From positions 1 through 8,442 of the forward strand of contig CAAEPN010000087.1 in NCBI GenBank assembly GCA_900757905.1: 8,442 nt of DNA, read 5' to 3'. Shown here in pieces: positions 1 through 5,373 of this stretch. The DNA comes from Clostridia bacterium (GTDB taxonomy: Bacteria > Bacillota > Clostridia > Oscillospirales > CAG-382). The position numbers were made by a program, and so were the translations under genes. The notes below the pieces were generated by a model. The model was given only the letters and a program-made list of their open reading frames with translations. It searched no databases and was not told where the DNA came from. How positions within the stretch are numbered: the stretch's first letter is position 1; every line of letters starts with the position of its first letter.

Positions 1-30
1 CCGCTTTTGCATTGCAGATTTTCCTTATTG

Positions 31-888
31 TTATGGCAGATTCTTTTTTGCATGTGCCTCACGCCGGACCGCTCCCGGCGTTTTTTGGTAATACTTTTTA
101 AATACGACCGAAAAGCTTTCCGGGGTGGAGTAGTTTAGGGTCTCGGCAATCTGCGAGACTGAAAGAGACGTGTTTTCCAAATAAAATACAGCGCGGCGCA
201 TGCGCATTTCGCTTCGCAATTCCACAATGGTTTTTCTGTACTCGGCGGTGACTATGCGCAAGACCTGCCGTTCGGACATAAATAAAGCGTCGCAAAGCTT
301 CCGAAAGCTCTTGTCCTGAGAAAGACATTTCTGAAATTCAGCGTCGAAGGCGTTTACCGTTTCATAGTACCCGTTTTTCTTGATGAAAATCGCCTTGTCA
401 TACACCTTGTCCGTATTGGAGCGGTGTATCATTTCGAGAAAGATCAGCGAAATGATGTGCTTGATTTTTTCATACCGGAGTGCCGGCGCGTCGTTAAGAC
501 AGCGGAAAATACTTTCTAAGAAGGTCGGATCATACTCGGCGATAAACGGTTCACGGCGCAAAAGCAGCTCGCAGAATGCGCTGTAAATATCGAGAATATC
601 TGTGCCGGATGAGGTTTTGCGGAACACAAACAGCAGTGCAATGCGGTTGTACGAAGAAACGCAGGCGACATCGTGATACAGCTGCGGTGGAATCAGACAC
701 GCATTTCGTCCGGTAATCTGCCTTTTCCCGAAATCGCCGGAAATGACGGCTTCGCCCTTTAAGGCGATAAACAGCTCAGGCATGGCGTGAATGTGCGGCG
801 GTGTGACGGATTCTGCGACAGTGTAGGAACCGACATTTTCAAAAAAAGTGAATTCCGTATTGCCCAAAACAAAAGAAAACGGTTGCAT
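31..888 (-). CDS. AraC-family transcriptional regulator with N-terminal cupin-like sensor
   Basis: A 285-residue cytosolic DNA-binding regulator. The N-terminal part (about residues 25-90) reads as a cupin-type ligand-binding fold: the H-x-H pair in PPHIHAMPELF (32-34), then KGEAVISGD, then IPPQLYHDV near 66-74. The C-terminal part (about 193-277) is the usual double helix-turn-helix. The first helix pair is around FRKLCDALFMSERQVLRIV, the second around LSVSQIAETLNYSTPESFS, followed by the F-x-x-x-F-K-K-Y-Y-x-x-T-P-x-x-x-R signature of the family. The length is typical. The start at 888 is chosen because a strong GGAGGAAG ribosome site (892-899 complement) lies just upstream. It is transcribed away from the PnuC/hydrolase-like operon, and the perfect palindrome at 941-969 overlaps its own -35 box, so autoregulation and control of the divergent operon are likely. 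The family call is firm; the ligand, presumably a sugar or related small molecule, is inferred and unknown. Confidence 0.93.
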   Translation of the reverse strand: MQPFSFVLGNTEFTFFENVGSYTVAESVTPPHIHAMPELFIALKGEAVISGDFGKRQITGRNACLIPPQLYHDVACVSSYNRIALLFVFRKTSSGTDILDIYSAFCELLLRREPFIAEYDPTFLESIFRCLNDAPALRYEKIKHIISLIFLEMIHRSNTDKVYDKAIFIKKNGYYETVNAFDAEFQKCLSQDKSFRKLCDALFMSERQVLRIVTAEYRKTIVELRSEMRMRRAVFYLENTSLSVSQIAETLNYSTPESFSVVFKKYYQKTPGAVRREAHAKKNLP

Positions 889-914
889 GTCTTCCTCCGA
901 TAAGTGTTTTTTTC

Positions 915-943
915 AGTATAGCACAGAAAAACTAAATTGTAAA
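915..943 (-). promoter_or_regulatory. Promoter of the AraC-family regulator gene
   Basis: Read on the minus strand there is a -35 box TTTACA (938-943) and a -10 box TATACT (915-920), separated by exactly 17 bp. The predicted start of transcription is near 908, giving a leader of roughly 20 nt before the ATG at 888. The -35 box overlaps the left arm of the palindrome at 941-969, so a protein bound there would hinder RNA polymerase. Confidence 0.75.
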
Positions 944-969
944 GACATTTTTTGGGAAAAAATGTCTTT
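941..969. promoter_or_regulatory. Perfect 13-bp inverted repeat, candidate operator between divergent promoters
   Basis: AAAGACATTTTTT (941-953) and its exact reverse complement (957-969) are separated by GGG. The repeat touches the -35 box of the leftward regulator promoter and ends 8 bp before the -35 box (978) of the rightward operon promoter. Neither promoter would transcribe through it, so a terminator role is unlikely despite the A/T-rich arms; an operator is the better reading. AraC-family proteins more often bind direct repeats, so the binding protein may be a different dimeric repressor. That part is inference. Confidence 0.6.
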
Positions 970-977
970 GCATATCA

Positions 978-1006
978 TTGTAATTTAATTTATTTCGTGC
1001 TACAAT
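978..1006 (+). promoter_or_regulatory. Promoter of the PnuC-like / hydrolase-like operon
   Basis: A -35 box TTGTAA (978-983) and a -10 box TACAAT (1001-1006) are spaced by exactly 17 bp. Transcription would start near 1013, giving a leader of about 44 nt before the ATG at 1057. That leader is too short for a typical riboswitch, and none is visible. The palindrome just upstream suggests control at initiation. Confidence 0.75.
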
Positions 1007-1056
1007 AGACACGTAATCCGATGAAACTGCAATTTGTTCTTTAAGGGTATTGATAT

Positions 1057-1740
1057 ATGACTCATCAGCTTTCCAAACGCCTTGTTTTTCTTGTTCCCAT
1101 TTTTGCGACAGCGGCGCTTATCACGGCGGCAGGTCTTTATTTTCACCAAGACTTTTTCCGCATTCTGCCGCTGTACGTTTCGCTTTTCGTGCTCATCTTT
1201 TCCGCCAAGGTCAATCGCTATGCTTTCCTTATCGGAGGACTCAATTCGATATTATATGCAGCGGTTTATTTCGCCTATGGTTTATATGGCATGGCGGTGT
1301 ATGCGCTTGTGTTTTCTTTTCCAATCCAGATGCTGTCGTTTTTTCGCTGGAAAAAGCACGCTTACAAGCAATCGGTGCAGCTGCAGAAAATGACGGTGCG
1401 TCAGCGGATTTTGGTGTCGGTGGGCTTTGCGTCTGTCTGGGCGGCGTTATACTTGATTCTCAAAAGCGTCGGCGCGGCCTATGCGCTGCTTGACAACACG
1501 GTCAGTCTTTTCGGCATATGCATTACGTTTCTCCAGCTGTTTGCCTATGTGGAATATACTTATCTCATGCTGCCGAACAGCTTGTTTTCCGTGGCTTTGT
1601 ACATTCAGATGCTTCCGGAAAATCCGGAGCAAACCACCTATCTCATCTATGCGTTATATTCGCTTGTCTGCTATATTTTTCAGCTGATCAACGCTGCAAG
1701 GCTGTATCGCCTGCAGCACCCGAATCTGACAAAGGAGTAA
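1057..1740 (+). CDS. pnuC: PnuC-like nicotinamide riboside/vitamin-type membrane transporter
   Basis: A 227-residue, very hydrophobic protein with about seven to eight membrane segments (roughly 8-28, 33-50, 57-76, 78-96, 117-136, 143-163, 168-185, 193-213). The PnuC family takes up nicotinamide riboside and related vitamins by facilitated diffusion. Family-like features are the G-L-N-S-I-L-Y-A-A-V-Y-F-A-Y-G-L-Y-G block (60-78), the following segment ending in FFRWKKH (95-101) where PnuC proteins have an aromatic/Trp patch before the cytoplasmic loop, and a second half (LLDNTVSLFG, then P-N-S-L-F-S-V-A-L-Y) that repeats the same pattern. The start at 1057 is preceded by a modest AAGGG site (1043-1047). 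The stop is 4 bp before the next ATG, so the two genes are surely co-transcribed. Substrate is uncertain: PnuC relatives also carry thiamine or riboflavin, and the hydrolase-like neighbour hints at a glycosylated or riboside substrate. The family call rests on pattern recognition only. Confidence 0.72.
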   Translation: MTHQLSKRLVFLVPIFATAALITAAGLYFHQDFFRILPLYVSLFVLIFSAKVNRYAFLIGGLNSILYAAVYFAYGLYGMAVYALVFSFPIQMLSFFRWKKHAYKQSVQLQKMTVRQRILVSVGFASVWAALYLILKSVGAAYALLDNTVSLFGICITFLQLFAYVEYTYLMLPNSLFSVALYIQMLPENPEQTTYLIYALYSLVCYIFQLINAARLYRLQHPNLTKE

Positions 1741-1744
1741 AACC

Positions 1745-3265
1745 ATGAGAGTCATTTTCAACGAAGATAACAACCATTATTGGTATTCGCGCTTTCACCG
1801 GAACATGCCGGTCAATGAGCGGACGCTGCGTCTGTTTATTAAGCAGTATGCAGATACCGACATTACGGATTTTTCGGTCAATGTCAATGCCTCAGTGTCC
1901 TCGACGGAATCGCTTGTCATGCAGGATTACATTCAAAAATACATGGCCGACAGCGAGAACGGCGTTACAGTCGATTATACGAATACCTATGCAAAGCTGT
2001 TGTATGATCTGAAAGCGCGCGGCCTTGATCCGTATGCAATTTGGTTTGATGAAATCAAAAAGTGCGGTATGCGCGGACTTCTCAATTTTCGCATGAACGA
2101 CTGCCATGCGTTTATCGGCTGCAAAACGAGCCTTGTGAAATCCGAGATGATCGAAAAGCACCCGGAATACTATATCTGCACCGGCCGCGAGCCGACCGGC
2201 TATTTTGACAAGTGCCTGAATTACTTGCTTGAGCCGGTGCGCGCTTACTTCCTCTCCTATATTTCCGAGCAGTTAGAGCGGTACGACGTGGATGGAATCG
2301 AGCTTGATTTTACACGCGAGCCGTATTGCTTCCCGGTCGGACGGGAGGACGAGGGCCGGAAGGTCATGCTTGACTTTCTTGGGGAGGTGCATGAGCTGGC
2401 CGATCGGATCTCGTCAGAGCGGAACAAAAAAATTGCCGTACACCTTTTGTGTCAGGCCAATCCGATTACCGCCTATGAATGCGGATTTGATCTCGCCGCT
2501 GCGGCAAAACGCGGCTATGTGGACGCGATCATTCCCAGTCCGCGTTTTTCAACGGTCAATTCGGATATTCCCCTTGAAATATGGCGTGCGTTAGTGGGCG
2601 ATACGCAGCTTGGGGCTGTTCAACAGCTGCTTGTGCGCGCCTATCCGAACGACAAGTGGGTCAGCACCGACCTTGCCATGGCCTATGGGCAAACAGCGGC
2701 GTTTACCGCGAGAGGTGCGGATTTTGTCTATCTGTACAATCAGTTTGATATCCCGTCGGACGACCCGGACGATGAAAACTATGAAAATCTTTACTATGCC
2801 GGCTCTGTGACCGCCAAATGGAAAACGGTGGCGCGGACGCTCGGACACACCGAGCTTTTGCCGTATCGCACGCGCCGCAATCCGTTAACGTATGACGATT
2901 TCGCTGGGCTTGCCGAACCGACAGCCGCCCGGCTTCCGCTTGAGCTTTCGCCCGGAAAATTCAGCGCTTTTCGTATTTCGACCGGAAAGATTCTCGAAAC
3001 GCAGGTCTCTTATGTCAATATCGAGACTGCTGAGCCAGTGGACAGAAAGCATATCACGGTCTATGTCAACGGAGTGCGCGCCGTGTGCAGCAAGAAAGAC
3101 ATGACCAATCATCATATCGTTTCACGTGAACGGTCGCTTTCGTTTGTGTTCCATGCTGCGGCGGAAACGACGGCAGCCGTGGAGATATGTGCGGAGGTTC
3201 CCTGCAGGATCGAATATATGGAGATACTTGTCTGCGGGCTGAAACGAGAACGGCCTGCCAAATAA
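1745..3265 (+). CDS. Cytosolic TIM-barrel glycoside-hydrolase-like protein
   Basis: A 506-residue soluble protein without a signal peptide, so it should act inside the cell. The first 365 or so residues read as an alpha/beta barrel of the kind seen in GH10-like/GHL hypothetical hydrolases: GMRGLLNFRMNDCHAF (108-123) for a substrate-contacting strand, DVDGIELDFTREPYCF (181-196) with candidate acids E186 and D188 at the end of a strand, KIAVHLL, then DAIIPSPRF and GADFVYLYNQF for late strands. Residues from about 385 to 500 look like a beta-sandwich accessory domain. A strong AAAGGAG site (1731-1737) sits inside the end of the upstream gene and fixes the start. Coupled to the PnuC-like transporter, it may process the imported compound. 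The exact family and substrate are not recognised, and catalytic residues are inferred from motif position. A non-catalytic or isomerase role cannot be excluded. No terminator is visible right after the stop. Confidence 0.72.
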   Translation: MRVIFNEDNNHYWYSRFHRNMPVNERTLRLFIKQYADTDITDFSVNVNASVSSTESLVMQDYIQKYMADSENGVTVDYTNTYAKLLYDLKARGLDPYAIWFDEIKKCGMRGLLNFRMNDCHAFIGCKTSLVKSEMIEKHPEYYICTGREPTGYFDKCLNYLLEPVRAYFLSYISEQLERYDVDGIELDFTREPYCFPVGREDEGRKVMLDFLGEVHELADRISSERNKKIAVHLLCQANPITAYECGFDLAAAAKRGYVDAIIPSPRFSTVNSDIPLEIWRALVGDTQLGAVQQLLVRAYPNDKWVSTDLAMAYGQTAAFTARGADFVYLYNQFDIPSDDPDDENYENLYYAGSVTAKWKTVARTLGHTELLPYRTRRNPLTYDDFAGLAEPTAARLPLELSPGKFSAFRISTGKILETQVSYVNIETAEPVDRKHITVYVNGVRAVCSKKDMTNHHIVSRERSLSFVFHAAAETTAAVEICAEVPCRIEYMEILVCGLKRERPAK

Positions 3266-3289
3266 CAGCCGGCAGTAATATTTGTTCTT

Positions 3290-3318
3290 TTGCACATGAA
3301 AATGTGTGACAGATAAAT
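3290..3318 (+). promoter_or_regulatory. Possible promoter for the secreted protein gene
   Basis: TTGCAC (3290-3295) is followed after 16-17 bp by GATAAA/ATAAAT (3312-3318), a fair sigma-70-type match in the 79-bp gap before the ATG at 3345. It would let the secreted protein be expressed separately from the upstream operon. Read-through from that operon is also possible because no terminator is seen between them. Confidence 0.4.
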
Positions 3319-3344
3319 TTAAAACAAAACAAAGGAGTGTTCCC

Positions 3345-4799
3345 ATGAAAAAGGCATGCACAGCGATTTTAGCCGCTGCTATCTGTGTTGCGGCACTTCA
3401 CGCAGGCGCGTTCGAACCGGAAACCGTCGAACCGCTTCAACCCGATATCCCCAATGAGACCGAAACGGAAAGCGTTCTTTCCGCAACCCTCACACCGGGC
3501 ATCAACGTTCTTACAGGCGACACAAGTTTTCTTACCTTTGACAAGAACGGGGATGAAGACAAAATCTATACGTCGTATTTCAGCGGTAAAGCTGTTGTTG
3601 AATCGCCCGTTACGCAAGAAGGGGAGGAAGCCATCGACCCGGACAGCAAATACGGCAAGGTGCTTGCACTTGAGCGTGATATGACCGGAAAAGATATTAC
3701 GGGTAAGGTCGATATGACCAAAGAGGGTACTACCGGCTTTTTGACCTTTGCCCAAACGCTTGACGCGGACAGATATTATTTGATTACTTGGGAGCAGTAT
3801 GTCGATTATAAGGACGCTGCTTGCCTTCGCTGGGTTCTGTTCCCGATGGACGCCAGCGCCAAATTTGATTTAAACACAAATCCGGAACAGCTTGCAAGCA
3901 ACAAATGGCAGAAAGTGTATGAATCCCGGATGCCGGAAAAAGATACCAATTTCTTTTATCAAATTGATGTTGGTGAAGAACGTGGGATAACGCCGAAAAA
4001 GACCACGATGCTATATATGGACAACGTCGGTGTTTATCCGTATTACAAGATCAACTACCACAATCCCGACGGCTCTGTCACGACCAAACAGGTTCTTATG
4101 GCCGGCGGCATGAAAATTCCGGATAACATTATGAAAAACTATACCGTCGATGCCAATAATTTTTCGACCGAACCAGTGGAAAAAGATGGTTCGACCTACC
4201 GCATGATCGGCTGGGCGCAGAGCGAAAACGCGTCGGTTGCCGAAAGCGTTATCCCGCTTGCCGGAGCGGACATTGACCTCTATCCGGTTTGGGAGGATCT
4301 GAACAAGCCGGTTCTTTCGGACGAGACCTCCGTGCATACAAAAGATCCGATCGGTATTCGTTTCAAGGCAAGCGTACATAATCGCGTTTTGGCAGCTTAT
4401 GACGATGTAGAGATTGGCTTTGTTGTCGCGCGTGAAACAGAGGAAGTTCTTGGTATTATTGATTCGGATTGCCCAGATGGGCTGGATATGACATTGGTGG
4501 GCTACGGCTTGGCCGTGAATGGTGCAGGTTACAAAAAGGAAAACGGTGCAGTGGTCGGAAAGAATTACATAACCGAGCTTGGCGACGGCGAATATTCATC
4601 CTTTACGGCCTGCATGATTGGAATTCCGGAAAAATACTACAAGGAAAACATCATCGTTCGCCCGTATGTGACGATTGGTACAACTACCTATTATGGTGAA
4701 GTCAAAACCGAATCCCTGTATAATGCTGCGAAAAACAGCTCGGATCAGGATAACGAGACCATAAAAGATATTATTGCAAAAGGCGACAGCGCAGAATAA
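3345..4799 (+). CDS. Secreted multidomain protein with InlB/Flg_new-like repeat
   Basis: A 484-residue exported protein. The open frame extends upstream to 3306, but the AAAGGAG site at 3331-3337 and the signal peptide beginning MKKACTAILAAAICVAALHA place the start at 3345. Cleavage is probably after residue 20 or 22. Residues about 50-232 look like a carbohydrate-binding-module-type beta-sandwich: a LTGDTSFLTFD opening, KVLALE, YYLITWEQYV, and a closing YMDNVGVYPYY. Residues about 233-317 match an InlB B-repeat / Flg_new (Listeria-Bacteroides) module: YKINYHNPDGS, then YRMIGWA, then IDLYPVWED. Residues about 325-462 form a C-terminal domain I recall from many clostridial secreted proteins (IGIRFKASV, VEIGFVV, FTACMIGIP, IIVRPYVTI, TYYGEV). 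No LPXTG, SLH, dockerin or membrane anchor is visible, so it may be released. The 3' neighbour is the short acidic peptide gene. Specific function is unknown; an adhesion or glycan-binding role is inferred. Confidence 0.85.
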   Translation: MKKACTAILAAAICVAALHAGAFEPETVEPLQPDIPNETETESVLSATLTPGINVLTGDTSFLTFDKNGDEDKIYTSYFSGKAVVESPVTQEGEEAIDPDSKYGKVLALERDMTGKDITGKVDMTKEGTTGFLTFAQTLDADRYYLITWEQYVDYKDAACLRWVLFPMDASAKFDLNTNPEQLASNKWQKVYESRMPEKDTNFFYQIDVGEERGITPKKTTMLYMDNVGVYPYYKINYHNPDGSVTTKQVLMAGGMKIPDNIMKNYTVDANNFSTEPVEKDGSTYRMIGWAQSENASVAESVIPLAGADIDLYPVWEDLNKPVLSDETSVHTKDPIGIRFKASVHNRVLAAYDDVEIGFVVARETEEVLGIIDSDCPDGLDMTLVGYGLAVNGAGYKKENGAVVGKNYITELGDGEYSSFTACMIGIPEKYYKENIIVRPYVTIGTTTYYGEVKTESLYNAAKNSSDQDNETIKDIIAKGDSAE

Positions 4800-4817
4800 T
4801 CCATGAGTTTATTACTA

Positions 4818-4827
4818 GGAAAGAAGG
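4818..4827 (+). promoter_or_regulatory. Ribosome binding site that decides the start of the short peptide gene
   Basis: AGGAAAGAAGG at 4817-4827 lies 8 nt before the GTG at 4836 and inside the longer frame that begins at ATG 4803. The ATG at 4803 has no purine-rich site before it, because the preceding bases are the end of the upstream gene. This favours GTG 4836 as the real start. Confidence 0.55.
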
Positions 4828-4835
4828 TGTCGGCA

Positions 4836-4970
4836 GTGGCTGGCAAGAAATATTCTTCTCCAGAGGTTTCGCTTTATCAAACAGAGGATATCTTAATTAA
4901 CAGTTACAATGTCAATATCGGTTCATTATATGCCTTGGATGACGAGGACGAAGAACCGATAGAAGAATAA
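4836..4970 (+). CDS. Short peptide (44 residues) with acidic tail, downstream of secreted protein
   Basis: The frame is GTG 4836 to TAA 4970, or 55 residues if the ATG at 4803 is used. The GTG start is preferred because of the AGGAAAGAAGG site at 4817-4827. The peptide begins with a basic patch (AGKKYSSPEV), has a middle LYQTEDILINSYNVN, and ends in the strongly acidic DDEDEEPIEE. It has no hydrophobic signal peptide, no cysteine and no recognised domain. The pattern K-Y-x-x-P-E followed by E-D-I/V-L/I-x-x-S and an acidic end resembles unnamed short proteins I recall from clostridial genomes; this is recollection, not a search result. It lies 36 nt after the secreted protein gene and before the terminator at 5051-5087, so it is probably the last gene of that transcript. 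It could be a RiPP-like precursor, a signalling peptide or a small binding partner, but no modification enzyme is in the window. Confidence 0.55.
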   Translation: MAGKKYSSPEVSLYQTEDILINSYNVNIGSLYALDDEDEEPIEE

Positions 4971-4983
4971 AAAACGAGTAAGC

Positions 4984-5010
4984 GCGGCAAAGCCACGGTT
5001 TTGCCGCTTT
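4984..5010 (+). terminator. Weak hairpin after the peptide gene, possible first terminator
   Basis: GCGGCAAA (4984-4991) pairs with TTTGCCGC (5000-5007) around an 8-nt loop and is followed by only three T residues. It lies 14 bp after the peptide stop codon. The short T run makes it a weak or partial terminator, or a 3'-end stabilising stem upstream of the stronger terminator. Confidence 0.45.
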
Positions 5011-5050
5011 CCAAACAGTGACGCGGATTTGCGCGTTTCTCTCCTTTTTG

Positions 5051-5087
5051 CGCGTCTCGGATCCGGTTTTCCGAGACGTGTTTTTTT
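5051..5087 (+). terminator. Strong rho-independent terminator of the secreted protein / peptide transcript
   Basis: An 11-bp stem (5051-5061 with 5070-5080, one G-U pair, core CGTCTCGGA/TCCGAGACG) with an 8-nt loop is followed at once by seven T residues (5081-5087). There is no T run on the other side for the minus strand, so it acts on rightward transcripts. Confidence 0.85.
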
Positions 5088-5092
5088 GTATC

Positions 5093-5167
5093 AAAACGTA
5101 GTTATACGAACAAAGACTGCTCATCCGAGCGGTCTTTGGCGTGTCGCAAAACTACGTTTTACGACAC
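5093..5167. repeat. Mutually exclusive stems around the left inverted hairpin
   Basis: AAAACGTAGTT (5093-5103) can pair with AACTACGTTTT (5150-5160), enclosing the hairpin at 5111-5138. The same right-hand bases also form a local hairpin: GTGTCG (5141-5146) with CGACAC (5162-5167), then AAAAC (5148-5152) with GTTTT (5156-5160), loop TAC. The two folds cannot coexist. Whether this matters in RNA is unknown because the strong terminator lies upstream on the plus strand. Confidence 0.6.
5111..5138. repeat. Left inverted copy of the 12-bp terminator-like hairpin
   Basis: CAAAGACTGCTC (5111-5122) pairs with GAGCGGTCTTTG (5127-5138) around ATCC, with one G-T pair. It equals the reverse complement of 5329-5356 except for a single base. 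On the minus strand it would be a second hairpin behind the CarD-family gene. Confidence 0.75.
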
Positions 5168-5173
5168 GGAAAC

Positions 5174-5231
5174 AGATTCGTGCACTCGCGCCTCATGCCA
5201 AAAAGCTCCGCTTTTTGACACTCGCGAATCT
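5174..5231. repeat. Nested hairpin with direct repeat
   Basis: An outer stem AGATTCG/CGAATCT (5174-5180 with 5225-5231) encloses an inner 8-bp stem CAAAAAGC/GCTTTTTG (5199-5206 with 5210-5217, loop TCC). The octamer CACTCGCG occurs twice, at 5183-5190 and 5219-5226, flanking the inner stem. Confidence 0.6.
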
Positions 5232-5237
5232 ATCGGA

Positions 5238-5300
5238 GAAAAATCCGTGGCGCATGTCCCCGGATTTTTCGAATTTTTATTGAAATCGGGCTTTGCCCGA
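5238..5300. repeat. Two further hairpins inside the intergenic block
   Basis: GAAAAATCCG (5238-5247) pairs with CGGATTTTTC (5261-5270), a perfect 10-bp stem with a 13-nt loop. TCGGGC (5286-5291) pairs with GCCCGA (5295-5300) around TTT. Neither is followed by a clean T run on either strand, so a terminator role is not supported. Confidence 0.55.
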
Positions 5301-5326
5301 AAAGCCTTATAGACTTTTGCAACAGT

Positions 5327-5358
5327 AACAAAGACCGCTCGGATGAGCGGTCTTTGTT
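5327..5358 (-). terminator. Probable terminator of the CarD-family gene (right inverted copy)
   Basis: A perfect 14-bp stem (5327-5340 with 5345-5358) with loop GGAT lies 15 bp beyond the stop codon of the leftward CarD-family gene. On the minus strand the right arm ends in GGTCTTTGTT, a short U-rich tail within the stem, similar in style to the terminator after the tRNA gene. The symmetry could let it work on both strands. Confidence 0.65.
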
Positions 5359-5373
5359 TAATACTTCACTTTA

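Larger units (their letters stand above)
4971..5373. other. Hairpin-rich intergenic block of about 400 bp, no convincing gene
   Basis: This spacer between two convergent genes holds at least seven stem-loops: 4984-5007, 5051-5080, 5111-5138, 5141-5167, 5199-5217 inside 5174-5231, 5238-5270, 5286-5300 and 5327-5358. An open frame at 5029-5283 crosses several stems and has no ribosome site, so I do not call it. The outermost stems of the right-hand part (5111-5138 and 5327-5358) are inverted copies of one another. The block may be a composite of terminators plus a dispersed palindromic repeat. Confidence 0.7.

Noticed and set aside
941..969. The palindrome as a terminator
   Set aside because: The arms are A/T-rich and it lies upstream of both divergent promoters, so no nearby transcript would run through it in the needed direction.
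1013..1056. A riboswitch upstream of the PnuC-like gene
   Set aside because: PnuC genes are sometimes under vitamin or NAD riboswitches, but the leader from the predicted start is only about 44 nt and shows no stable structure or terminator.
3369..3755. A 128-residue leftward frame inside the secreted protein gene, and similar antisense frames at 4011-4379 and 7025-7402
   Set aside because: They are shadows of long, well-supported genes and have no independent ribosome site or recognisable domain.
5183..5226. The repeated octamer CACTCGCG as part of a CRISPR array
   Set aside because: Only two 8-bp copies occur, with no regular spacers and no cas genes.
5029..5283. An 84-residue rightward frame in the intergenic block
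   Set aside because: It runs through the strong terminator at 5051-5087 and several palindromes, starts without a ribosome site, and has the arginine-rich composition of an accidental frame. Its possible recurrence in other genomes would reflect the DNA repeat.
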